A DNA stretch of 64,000 nt from Doryteuthis pealeii. Taxonomy: Eukaryota; Mollusca; Cephalopoda; Myopsida; Loliginidae. The stretch is from NCBI GenBank assembly GCA_023376005.1, contig CM042157.1:55633287-55697286 (forward strand). The letters are read 5' to 3'. The notes under the pieces are model-generated. The model searched no databases. It had not been told where the DNA came from and saw only the letters and a program-made list of their open reading frames with translations. Below are positions 47,150 to 57,045 of this stretch, in pieces. The translations under genes and the position numbers were made by a program. The first letter of the stretch is position 1, and each line of letters starts with the position of its first letter.

Positions 47150-48240
47150 TCTTTACATTCACAAAACTGTCCTATTTATCCTTATTAAAATTATTTCCTG
47201 TATATATTTGTAAAGTTTAATGAAAATTAAGATTTTAGTTATAGAAAGATCAGGTTTTGTATAAAGCTATGATGAAAATATTGATATTATTTTTGTACAA
47301 ATTAAACCAAATGCTTAAAGAATTTAAATATTATTTAAATCAAATTTCTTCAGAGAAAAACTTTTTCTTTAGAATTTAAAAAAAAAAAAAAAATTTTTTT
47401 AATTAAAAATTTTTTTTAGCAAAAATACCAAATAGAATTAAGAGTTTTGGTGTGAAAGCTTTAATCTTAAAAAATTGTTTTTTTTTCTTTCTTTAAATCA
47501 CACATTTAGGAGCTGCATAGATTAATTTAAATTTTATATATTTATTTGTAGCACTTTTAGAGCATTCTAAAAATTAAAGATTATTGATTATTTTAAATCC
47601 ATTGTTAAGTCTTAATTTTATGCTCACTTGGTCTTGTACTGTTGATTTGTATTGTCACCTGTTCACAATGTTTGGCTTTTGTAGTAATCACTTAGGAACA
47701 TTTGGTGCAGTATTTGCTGACATATGACATGACAGTGGAAAAATAAATAGCAGAAACAAAGAAAATATTTAATCTTTTTCACTTGTATATTTAGCAGAAT
47801 TGCATTAATGACAGTTACAACTGTACATACTGTATGTTGCTGTAACCATTGCTAATTTTCAGCCATTACTCAGTAAGAATGGCATCAGGCATGAAACTTT
47901 AGCACCTTACTCATCTCACCAAAATGTTACTATAAAGAGAATTTAGAGAACTCTCTTGAGATTGCATCAGTCCTGTAAAACAAACACCAGTGACAAGGAG
48001 AAAACCTAACCTATCAAGCATGAATTTTTGGGTCAATATGCTATACATACAGACAAGAATAAAAATTTCAATGTGAAAAGGAAATATTTATAAGATATCA
48101 TAAAAAAAACAACTTTTATTTAATTTGCTATCCAGGCAATAGAAATGTCATGAAGGCTAATAAAATTTGTCACAAATGGCTAAATTAACCATCTAATTAT
48201 AGATGATGATTTCTTCAGAACAAGTTTGCCGCTAGGTTGG
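47150..48240. other. No gene seen
   Basis: AT-rich with homopolymers (A15T8 near 47378). 47630-48060 is less AT-biased but has no recognisable open frame or repeat match in this window. Confidence 0.55.
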
Positions 48241-48242
48241 TG

Positions 48243-48652
48243 ATGATTAGAATATGCTGACGGTGTCCCTTGTAGAGGGGCAAGAACCCCCCCCAAAAAA
48301 AAAAAAAAAAAAAAGAGAGGGTGACCTGAGCAGGAAAGTAAACTTATCTGATGGTGAAGTTCCAGTTCTAAAGCTCTGGAGAGTGCTCCTTCATTGACAT
48401 TACTCCTAGGTCCACTCTGACTCAGAATGGTAGTACCTGTTAAGCCCCCATTTATGAGTCTAATAGATTTGTTTGCATATTATTTGTTTTATATAGGAAT
48501 AGTTGTTATCAAATAAACATGTAAAAAAAAAAAGAAGACTCTTAAGAAACTACAAAAAATAGGAATGGACAATGTATGCAATTCTCTAATGTCTAGATAT
48601 AAAATAACCCCAGATGGGTTGACATGCTGTTAAAATCTATCAAACAAGATTT
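48243..48652 (+). repeat. Family B repeat, full length
   Basis: GATTAGAATATGCTGACGGT, a C8A20-type homopolymer, CCAGTTCTAAAGCTCTGG, GTCCACTCTGACTCAGAATG, and the tail AAATAACCCCAGATGGGTTG. The tandem region is absent. Confidence 0.8.
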
Positions 48653-49140
48653 GTCTCAATCCAATGATGGTTCAAGAATCTCAAATTGAAATCACTGGTA
48701 GATAGTGTTCAAACTGATATTGTGTGGTACTTTTGAAAGGGGATAAAAACCCTCATTAGTATTTAAACAATTATGTAATTAAATGCAATAATTAGGCGCA
48801 GATCGACATTGACTACTATTACTACAGTCCTACAAGGAATCTATGAATTGGGTTAATGATATAAAAGAGGAAAAAGATTTTCTTAGACTAACACATTCAT
48901 ACTGATTAATTTAGCCTCAGACAAAAAAGCATTAAGAAGGAATAGATGGATTTATGCAATCAAAGAAAATGCAAGTGGATCTTAGAAATACAAAATAATA
49001 TATGTTGCTAAAAGTATGCAGCCAAGTAATGAGAATAGATAATAAGATTATTTCTTCAACTATGACTGTCACACTGATTCAAATGGTTGCACAATATAAC
49101 CTTATTCACCTACCAAGTTAATGTGAAAACAGTTTATTTG

Positions 49141-49339
49141 GGTCGGTAGAATCCCAGTGGCTAATGTGCTGGACTGCAACATTGTAGTAAGCAAGTTCGA
49201 ATGCCAGTCATGCTATTACATTCACTTTCAGACTAATAACCTATGGGTTAAATAGTACCACTGCTGTTCTTCTACAAGGATAGTTTTGGCATTACATAAC
49301 CTATGAAGGTTGATATGCCAAAGAAACTAAACCAAAACC
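49141..49339 (+). repeat. SINE family D, complete, inserted in copia remnant
   Basis: Head TCCCAGTGGCTAATGTGCTG, box B GCAAGTTCGAATGCCAGTC, body GTACCACTGCTGTTCTTCTA, tail GGTTGATATGCCAAAGAAAC. Flanked by the exact 9-bp duplication GTTTATTTG (49132-49140 and 49340-49348). The copia reading resumes at once on the far side. Confidence 0.9.
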
Positions 49340-49977
49340 GTTTATTTGAATGCTCCAATTGATTGTGAAGTTTATATGTAGCAACCAGAAAGTTTTGAGG
49401 TCAAGCTAGACATAAATGAGAAGAAAGTTTATAAAATGAATAATTCATTGTATGGACAACTGGAACAAGGTATTCCATAATCAGCTAAGTGAAAAATGGG
49501 TTTTGTATAAAATCCAGCAGATCATAGTGTCTACACCAAATAAAATAATGAAGAATAATACTAGTTGACAACATGATTATTGCTGTTAGGATCAATGATG
49601 TGAAGAAAATGCTGACAGCTAAATTCAAGATGAAATGTCCAGGGAATTTTGTATATTTTTAGGCATTAATTCTGAATCAAGTGATGGTGAACCGAAAGAG
49701 ATATATATCAAAAGTACTAGAGAAGTTTGATATGTTGTTAGGGACACTCTTGATTTACAGTCTATGGGAATAGAAAATAGAATACAGTAGTGATGATGAT
49801 GCTGCTGTAAATCTGAGAAAATATAATGAAGTAGTAGGTAGTTTGATTTATTTGATGACATGCACCAGACCACCTTTGAATTATGTTGTAAGTTAGCACA
49901 ATATTTATATCAGCCAAATTACCAACATTGGATTTCAGCCTAACATGTGATGTATCTCAAAGGTAGAAGTGATTATA

Positions 49978-50231
49978 TATATTTTTCAATTTCTTAAGCA
50001 GAGTTTAACAGGTTTGAATTCAGAATTTTCCTTCTAGACTGGTTATGTACCCAAGGTTAAAGAGCCCAGTCTGCCTACTATTTATCCATAGCTGGAGAGA
50101 GAGTAGTAGGATACATACCTTTCCCAAGGGTATTAGCGCTGTGTGAAATACAAACAGCGTCATCCAGGATTTGAACTCAGGTCAACATGTCATTTCCTAT
50201 GTCTCTAACCTTTACACCACATGCCTCCAAC
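49978..50231 (-). repeat. SINE family A, complete, inserted in copia remnant (minus)
   Basis: Read on the minus strand it runs from GGAGGCATGTGGTGTAAAGG to TTTAACTCTGCTTAAG. Flanked by the exact 14-bp duplication TAGAAGTGATTATA (49964-49977 and 50232-50245). Confidence 0.92.
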
Positions 50232-50585
50232 TAGAAGTGATTATAAGTTGCTACAGTAAAAGTGAGAAAAATCTAAAACTACGAGTATACAGTAATGCTG
50301 AGTAGGCATCAGATCTAGGTGACAGATGAAACACAATTGGATACTTTTTTTTATTTAATTAAAGATGGAGCTCGTTTTTTTTTAAATCAAGAAGGCAATC
50401 TTCAGTTGCTCTATCTACCTGTGAAGCAGAATACATGGCATTAACTGCATTCATATATTTTTTATCTTGTGCAGTTACTAAATAAAATGGACAGGGAGTG
50501 CCAATATGCATAGGTAAATGATTTTGAGGGTAACCAAGAAGAAATTGCTTTTGCCAAAAACCCAGTATATCATTGATGATGTGAA

Positions 50586-51150
50586 CAAGGAGTCGCTAAC
50601 CAGTGCCTGCAGGCCACATGCAACCCTACACCCAACTTTTAAAATTTTCTCTTCACCTTTTGATATTGATTAGGAAGAAGTACCATTACAACTGCAAATG
50701 GAACTCATTAATCTTCAGTCTTCAGAAGATCTGAAGTCTATGTTTCTTGCTTGCCACATTCTTGATTTCTATAAGAACCACATTCTTCTATGTGGATGAT
50801 TCTCCAACTTTATCACCCACACCCAGTAAGTAGCGATCATGTTTGGCACTACAGTTGGCTGTTCAATTATCTTTGAAAATGAACCCTGCTAAGAGTACAA
50901 TGCATTTGCAACTGTCAAACCATCACTTGACTGATGTGCTCTTTTTGTCAACTTCTATATTTAACCCTGATTTAACACTTTTTGTGATTGCAGAAAACAT
51001 CAGATATCTCATTAATAAATTATGATTATTACCCTGTGAATGTAGCTGGGTTTTTTTTTGTTGTTGTTTTTTCTTTGTTTTTACCTTGTAAGATTCTGGT
51101 CCTGTTAAGTTAAGCTTTATGGCCCTCAATCTGAAATGTTGGGGATTCCA
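50586..51150 (+). mobile_element. Decayed hAT-type DNA transposon inside the copia remnant
   Basis: Seen: ends reading AAGGAGTCGCTAACCAGTG at the left and, inverted at the right, GGAATCCCCAACATTTCAG, which are related over about 13 bases. Flanking octamers are GATGTGAA (50578-50585) and AATATGAA (51151-51158), matching at six of eight positions; both differences are G-to-A. An 8-bp duplication is the hAT hallmark. The interior encodes a broken plus-strand frame with EEVPLQLQMELINLQSSEDL and, after frame changes, KMNPAKS and HHLTDVLF. These resemble the C-terminal dimerisation region of hAT transposases related to the GTF2IRD2/ZBED5 group. The catalytic N-terminal part is missing. Confidence 0.78.
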
Positions 51151-51299
51151 AATATGAACATATTGAGAGCAAATTTTATTTATTCAACATTCACTGAATA
51201 CCCCTTATTTATTGTCTTACAGATATTATGACCAAACCTACAACAAAGGCAAAGTTAAAATAAATAGGGGTTAAGAAATTTGTTTATGTAAATGTGTCA

Positions 51300-51743
51300 T
51301 GATACAATAAATAATCATATTCCTTAGAGAATTACCATTTCTGTTAGGATTCTCATAGGGTATCATATGACAATTACATTAAACAACAGTGATACTTCCC
51401 TGAAGATAGACCAAAATGTTGGCAATGTTTATATAAAGAATATATCATTTAAATATTTTGTTCTTCATATATATATAAAATGAATATAAATTGTAAGTGG
51501 AATAGGTAATGTTTCTTTTAACCATGTTTATTATATTTTTTTAGAAATGCATTTCAAATACTTTTTAAGAACACCAATTGTATCACATTTTTTTAACAGA
51601 ATGTTGTTAATGAACCCGCACAAAAAAAAAAAAAAAAAAAAAAAAACTCTGCTTAGACAATATCATATCATCCAATTGTCCCAATGAAGCTTTTAATAAT
51701 GACTTCATTCTTTGGAATACTTTTTTTCTTATTTACCTTTCTG

Positions 51744-51841
<98 letters not shown>

Positions 51842-52335
51842 CTAATAGTGTGTCCTATATACTGCAAAATGTGGCAGATTCAATTTAAAACTAATGTTCC
51901 TCTGCTAAGTGATAAATAAAATTAGCTGATTTTCTAGTATTATTGCCTATATCTGTAGATAGTTCCATTTCTTTCATTTATACAGTAATGATATAACTGT
52001 TTAAGAAAGCTGAATTTTATGCATTTGGTGCATCAACAAAAAGACCATAAGCCAATGTACAATTTAGGGTGATACCTTTTCCTATCAAATAATATTTATA
52101 AATCAATATGCTAGTTTATCAGTACTTATATAAATAGAGGAATTTAGAAAATGCACTGAATCTGGGGATAAATTTATGGATGATGTACTCTTAATAGAAA
52201 TAGGCTAAATAAGTCCTATATTCCTTTCATAAGGGTAGGTAAGAATTTTTAGAACTTTTATGTATTATATGAATATTAGGTAAATAAATAGCATTAAAGA
52301 CCTACCTCTAATATAAACTAAACCATCATAAAACT
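51300..52335. other. No gene seen; compound microsatellite
   Basis: Poly-A of about 25 bases at 51622-51646 and (TG)n(TA)n at 51745-51839. Nothing else recognised. Confidence 0.6.
51745..51839. repeat. (TG)n(TA)n compound microsatellite
   Basis: About 36 bases of TG, a short ATGTATGT transition, then about 48 bases of TA. Confidence 0.95.
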
Positions 52336-52339
52336 TGAC

Positions 52340-52730
52340 ATAATTAGCTTGATTGATTAGTTGATTTTTTCATGGCATATCAACTCATATAGGGTTATTC
52401 TATGCGTAGAGGTTGTGTTTATTGTATGGTCATATCTAAAAAACTTTATAGTCGTTTCTTAGTATTTTTCCTCATTGCCCTATTAAATATGAATAATTTT
52501 TAAGCATATCTATTTGACCCATACATAGGACACAAACAGGTACTACCACTTTGGGTTAGAGTGGACCTGGGAGTAATAGCAATGAAGAAGTATTCAACAC
52601 TCCCCAGATCTCTACAACTGGAGCCTCACCATTTAGATGTAGTTCAGTGTCATACTCAGGATCCCCACTCCCCAAGGGTCTTGCCCCAATTGCAGTGGAT
52701 ACAGTTAGCATATTGTAAGCTCTACTGACA
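52340..52730 (-). repeat. Family B repeat, full length (minus strand)
   Basis: TTGACCCATACATAGGACAC, GGGTTAGAGTGGACCTGGGA, CTGGAGCCTCACCATTTAGA, ending GCAGTGGATACAGTTAGCAT: the reverse complement of the family body. The tail is at 52365-52440. Confidence 0.8.
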
Positions 52731-53547
52731 GGTTTAAGAATTAACTAGAAAATTATTTCAAATATTAAACAGCTCTTATCTATATCAGTGTATCAAAAGC
52801 CTGTTTGTATTCTTTCATGTGACTAAATATCTGATTGTATGTTGTTTTTTCTAGAAACAATCTTAGATGATTCTTTTGTTTTATTTTTTCCCCTTATGAA
52901 TAATATCCAAGTAAAAAAAATTGTAAATTTTTTTACATTTTGTATGCAGATAATAAATTTGAGAATAGATGGTTAGTTTATTAGACTAAATTTTGAAAGA
53001 CTGTTATTGCGTAAAATATTATTAGATAAGTTGCACTTATACAGAAAGTAATCAATACATTATCAAAGTGAGAGCTTTAAAAATAAAAATAAAATAACTG
53101 ACCTGGCAATCTATCACTAATAAATGTTTGTATATATAAAGTACACTATTAAAGAAGATCTTCAATGTTTTGCCAATTGGGTCAATCATTCATATTAAAG
53201 TGCACCTAGCATCTTTTACTTTACAATGTTAGCATTTAAACTTCATTCTTTATTTTCACACATCTAATCACATATACATATTTACTTGTTGGACATTACT
53301 TTTACTTTTAAAATCCATTTTCTTTTACTTTAGTCAGTTTTAGTTAATGAATTTGACCTATTATGTATTGACCTTAAACATTGTGGCCTTTGGTTTATTG
53401 GTTGGTGTTTAATGGCATATCAAACCTTATGAGTTATTTCATATGAAATCTTGTTATATATATATATATATATAAATTTCATGTGTATCAATATATTGGT
53501 AAAAATAATCTTAATTTCATATGCAATGACTAAATTATACCTTTAAG

Positions 53548-53695
53548 TCTATTGTGTAATAGTTAGCAACCAAGATTTGTAGATCTATTATTACTGAATA
53601 GCAAGTTTAATCCTTGCTGGATGTCCCATATTTGTGACCTTGTGTCACATCCTACTTGTGGTGAACAAGCTGGGTAAATATCTACCTTCAAGTGT
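53548..53695 (+). repeat. SINE family C
   Basis: GTGTAATAGTTAGCAACCAA, TTTAATCCTTGCTGGATGTC, GACCTTGTGTCACATCCTAC, AAATATCTACC. Confidence 0.75.
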
Positions 53696-53699
53696 TCCT

Positions 53700-54390
53700 C
53701 TGCACATTTGTGTAACATCTGAACATAAAAGCTCTATTTTTGTGTTATGTTTACATATACAAATTTATCTTGATTCATGAAATGTTTGATCATCATTTCA
53801 TTGTTTATGAATCTTAGGTACTGTATTAAGAATTTAATCTCTTTTTTTCTTTCTTTAAAGTTTTTTCTATTTTTATTAAGTAGATAATATAATGTATATC
53901 AAAGTAAAAGTTTGGTCACAACTCTACTTTTTCTGGTGTTAGAAGAGATATTCAAATACTGTGTTTTTTAAAAATCAGATCTAAATTTATTTGAAAGATA
54001 ATTGGCAATATATTATTTGGGAATACAACAAAATTTTCTTTATGATCAGAATATGTCACTTTTTATAAAATTTTATTTTAATACTTCATGTATTAAAAAT
54101 TTGTTTATATCTTTGTAAATGATAAAAATACTAAACAAATATCAAGCAAATATATTATTCTTAAAATAGGAGTTAACTTTTTTTTTTTAAATTTAAAGCT
54201 ATTATTAATAGTTTTAATTAAAACAAACAAACAAAAAAAAGAATAGAAGAAAAGTTAACTCTTTTTTTTTAAGAATAAGATATTTGTTTGGTAGAATTAA
54301 GGTTCAGTGTACTCAATGCTATTTTTACCTGTTAATAGATATAGCTTTAGGCTTTACAATATTATTTTGTTACATCATATATTGATATCA
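53700..54390. other. No gene seen
   Basis: AT-rich; no coding sequence or repeat family recognised. Confidence 0.55.
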
Positions 54391-54395
54391 GCCTG

Positions 54396-54545
54396 ATAGG
54401 GAGTCACACCTACCATCAGCTCCCCACTATACTGCACAAATACAAAAATTGGCAAAGGAAAACTCTGAATTCAAAACTTGTTAAACTCCTCTTAAGAAAC
54501 TGACTGTCAGCAAGCACCGTTGACTGTGTCTATGCTATCCAAACT
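54396..54545. repeat. SINE fragments: family E (minus) joined to family A 3' end (plus)
   Basis: GAGTCACACCTACCATCAGC (family E body, minus) at about 54399-54440, then GGAAAACTCTGAATTCAAAA ... (family A 3' end, plus) to 54545, where the (TA)n tract begins. Confidence 0.6.
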
Positions 54546-54547
54546 AT

Positions 54548-54549
54548 TA

Positions 54550-54588
<39 letters not shown>

Positions 54589-54605
54589 ATATATATATAT
54601 ATATA
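54548..54605. repeat. (TA)n tract upstream of the hammerhead
   Basis: TA repeat with a small interruption, running directly into stem I of the ribozyme motif. Confidence 0.95.
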
Positions 54606-54658
54606 AGCTAGCTGCACTGATGAGGGGTAAACCCCGAAACGCGCGTCTGTAGATTGCT
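54606..54658 (+). ncRNA. Hammerhead ribozyme motif, minimal type I (Penelope-like element style)
   Basis: Seen: the conserved core CTGATGA at 54617-54623, then stem II GGGG / CCCC (54624-54627 with 54632-54635) closed by a TAAA loop, then GAAA at 54636-54639. Stem III is only A-T and C-G around GCGC; 54639-54646 (ACGCGCGT) is a perfect 8-nt self-complementary palindrome. The predicted cleavage triplet is GTC, cutting after 54647. Stem I pairs 54606-54616 with 54648-54658 with one G-T pair and two mismatches. Every core position required for a hammerhead is present. Known: hammerheads with a near-absent stem III and a palindromic loop occur in Penelope-like retroelements and are thought to act as dimers. 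No Penelope coding sequence is visible nearby. The motif sits between two (TA)n tracts. Activity is inferred, not shown. Confidence 0.85.
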
Positions 54659-54659
54659 T

Positions 54660-54688
54660 TATATATAATATATATATATATATATAAT
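54660..54688. repeat. (TA)n tract downstream of the hammerhead
   Basis: TA repeat starting two bases after stem I closes. Confidence 0.9.
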
Positions 54689-54795
54689 AAATGACTGTTT
54701 TATAAAATATTAAAGAGTTTACTTTGGTATGTTTTTTTGTAATTCTTTACTTACTTTTAACTGAAGAAAAAATATCTTATGTAAATTGACAATTA

Positions 54796-54996
54796 AAATG
54801 TGGTCCGAAAGTATTGTTATCTCCTACATATTGTTTTAACTTTCATTATTTTCTTGTTTTAATAATATAATGTAATTATTTTACCTCTTAAAAAAATCTT
54901 TAAAAATTAAGTTATTTTCTAGAATTTTCGATTGCATTATGTAATTTTTTACCCCTTAAAAATATGTAGGGGCAACAAAAATTTAGGACCGCCCTG
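54796..54996. mobile_element. Tc1/mariner-type MITE
   Basis: Left end AAATGTGGTCCGAAAGTATT and inverted right end CAGGGCGGTCCTAAATTTTT share GTGGTCC/GCGGTCC and a later CTCCTACATA/CCCCTACATA block. TA lies at both borders (54794-54795, 54997-54998). About 200 bp, no coding sequence. Confidence 0.65.
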
Positions 54997-55324
54997 TACA
55001 TTTGTATTCTCTCCTAAGAAGATACCTTCAAGATGAAGATTAAAAATTATTATTTGATATTGTCATAAAAGTATACTGTCATGTCTAAAATCTTCCCCTT
55101 ACTATATGAATATTGACTAATTAATATGAGATAACACAGAATGACTAGAAGACTCTACATTGTAATTTCTACTTTATTATGTATGCTTCTTTTAATCAAT
55201 ATCTGTCGTCTATTTGAAGCTGTGTTTAATTCTCAAGAACATTTCTCCAAATTGATATAAAAGTTGAATCCAAGAATTCATCTTAGATTTTACATTTAAA
55301 AAATTGTTTTTGCTTTGTTATTGT

Positions 55325-55715
55325 TAGTTGAATGATTGATTGCCTGAATTTAACAGCATATCAACCATTCTAGGGTAATTGTATGCCTAGGGTTAGGGAA
55401 TTATGTTCATATTTACATTTTTGTGTAGTTTCTTAAGAGTACCCCCTACACACACAGCCCTATCGAATACAAATAATTTTTAAACAGATCTATTTGATGC
55501 ATCGATGGTACTAATACTCCAGGTCTGAGTGGACCTAGGAGTGATGGCAAAAATATACTCCACTCTTCCCACATGTAAAGAACCAGTGCCTCACCATCAT
55601 ATACAGTTTAGAGTCATATCCAGGTTCCCCATCTCCTTTTTTTGGCAGGAGGCGGGGAGACCCCCCCCCACACACACAGAGGATACAGTTAGTGTATTAA
55701 GCCCTGTGCAAATGT
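55325..55715 (-). repeat. Family B repeat, full length (minus strand)
   Basis: Tail AACAGCATATCAACCATTCT first, then CCAGGTCTGAGTGGACCTAG, AACCAGTGCCTCACCATCAT, and GAGGATACAGTTAGTGTATT at the 5' end. Confidence 0.8.
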
Positions 55716-55719
55716 TTGT

Positions 55720-56580
55720 TGGATATTTGTGTATAAATATAATATATTAGCATTGGTTAGAGTGCTTGATCAAAGTTGGACAAAAAGCATCTGGTTAGTG
55801 CAGAATTTAAGATTAGTTGTAAATAGTCAATGCTGTTAAAAAAAAATACATTCATTGAAATTTGACCGATTTTTTTTTTTTAAACAGTTTTCAGGTTCCA
55901 TTAATTACTTTGTAAACCTGTGGATATTCATGTTAATTTAGATTATGAGCTTTTACAAGCCATTGAAATCAGAGTTTTCTCTTAGGGAAGTTTGTGGTAT
56001 TAAACAATGGATAAAACTTAACTACCTTTCTTTTATTGTGTGTTAAAAGTAACAGATAGCACCAGGTTATTGTTACTACTAGTACTAAATAGAGATATCA
56101 CTGTCCTATATACTGCATCTATTCCCACGGGATTCAAAGAAGTTTAATCCTTTATATAGATAACATTTGTCTTTAAGAAGTTATCATTATTTAATATCAA
56201 ATGGAGTGCTCTAAGGACAAGCTGGATGGTATGAGTATGTTGATGTATATATTTACTAATTAGATTAAAATAACAAATTAAAGATTCTATCTCAATTGGT
56301 TTTTGCCCAAATTACTTTTCAATAATCAGAATTTATGATTCAGCAATTATAAGTTGCATAATTTTCATTATAATTATATATATCCATTTAACATAATTTT
56401 GCTGCTATTTTTTTTTTTTTTTAAAGTTTTTTTTTCCAATAAAGATTTTTTGTTATCTAGTCGTTCTTCTTTTTGCATGTATATGATTAATAAGCCTTTG
56501 TACTTTTAAGAGAAACATTTTAAAATTCAAATTGCCTTTTCATGTTCATATATCACTTAATTTTTTAATTCTTATTTTTC
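55720..56580. other. Intron of the prune-like gene, nothing else seen
   Basis: AT-rich DNA leading to a good polypyrimidine tract and acceptor at 56582. Confidence 0.55.
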
Positions 56581-56582
56581 AG

Positions 56583-56698
56583 CTTTTGTAAAGTAACTGT
56601 TGAGCCAGTTGGATCCTGCTGTACTTTGATTGCTGAAGAGATTTTCAAGGGTTCTTATTCAAATAAAATTGATGTCAGTGTAGCAACTTTACTTTTCT
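56583..56698 (+). CDS. PRUNE1: Internal coding exon of a PRUNE-family exopolyphosphatase (partial gene)
   Basis: Seen: a 116-nt exon preceded by a T-rich tract ending in TTTTTCAG and followed by GTGAGTAT, so both splice sites are close to consensus. The exon opens with one base finishing a codon (upstream intron phase 2), runs 38 codons without a stop, and leaves one base for the next codon (phase 1). It reads FCKVTVEPVGSCCTLIAEEI, then a short variable stretch, then DVSVATLLF. Known: the V-G-S-C-x-T-L-[IV] block followed by a [TS]-A-x-L-L segment is characteristic of the DHH phosphatase domain of PRUNE proteins, cytosolic enzymes that hydrolyse short-chain polyphosphate. Inference: this is the middle of the DHH domain, between the DHH motif exon and the exon that continues the catalytic domain. 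Neither was found in the window, so the introns are large or those exons lie outside. A SINE follows about 110 bases downstream in the intron. The orthology call rests on one exon, so a PRUNE paralogue is possible. Confidence 0.8.
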
Positions 56699-56809
56699 GT
56701 GAGTATCATATTTATCTTCTTTTTTCATTTAATTATGATTTTTATATCTTAAAGGTTCTTTCTTTTTCTCTCTTCCTATACTCTTATCTCTTTTATTCTC
56801 ATTATGTTA

Positions 56810-57045
56810 ATGGAGGCACTTGTTGTGTAATGGTTATAGTTGTAGGAAATGGACATGGTGACCTCAGTTCAAATCCTGGATGAAGCTGTTTGCATTTCAC
56901 ATAGTGCTCATACCCTGGGAAAGGTGAGCAGACTTGGTATGGCAACCAGTCTAGAAGAAGGAAAACTCTGAATTCAAACCTGTTAAACTTTGCTTAAAAG
57001 ACCTTGTATTATCCTGCTTGTGCAGAGGGGTTGGATATATTCATA
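56810..57045 (+). repeat. SINE family A in the intron after the prune exon
   Basis: Head GGAGGCACTTGTTGTGTAAT, box-B-like CAGTTCAAATCCTGGATGAA, a shortened body (CCTGGGAAAGGTGAGCAGAC), and 3' GAATTCAAACCTGTTAAACT. An internal deletion removes the CTCCAGCTATGGG block. Confidence 0.85.

Larger units (their letters stand above)
48700..51290 (+). pseudogene. Ty1/copia-type pol remnant (RT to RNase H), split by three later insertions
   Basis: Seen on the plus strand, in order and with several frame changes: RWIYAIKE at about 48944, NAPIDCEVYM at 49350, a VDNMIIA block at 49564, EVVGSLIYLMTCTRP near 49830, STCEAEYMAL at about 50413, and DIMTKPTTKAKLK at about 51222. These are the reverse transcriptase and RNase H blocks of copia-type Pol, in the correct order. 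Breaks: many stops; the RT catalytic pair reads D-N instead of D-D; LTRs, gag, protease and integrase are not visible. Three insertions interrupt it: a SINE at 49141-49339, a reverse SINE at 49978-50231 and an hAT element at 50586-51150, each with a target duplication. The upstream limit is uncertain because a family-B repeat ends at about 48652. Confidence 0.88.

Noticed and set aside
53787..53826. Candidate prune exon with a D-H-H triplet (FDHHFIVYES)
   Set aside because: No conserved context around the triplet, no splice sites in the right phase, and a stop follows at once.
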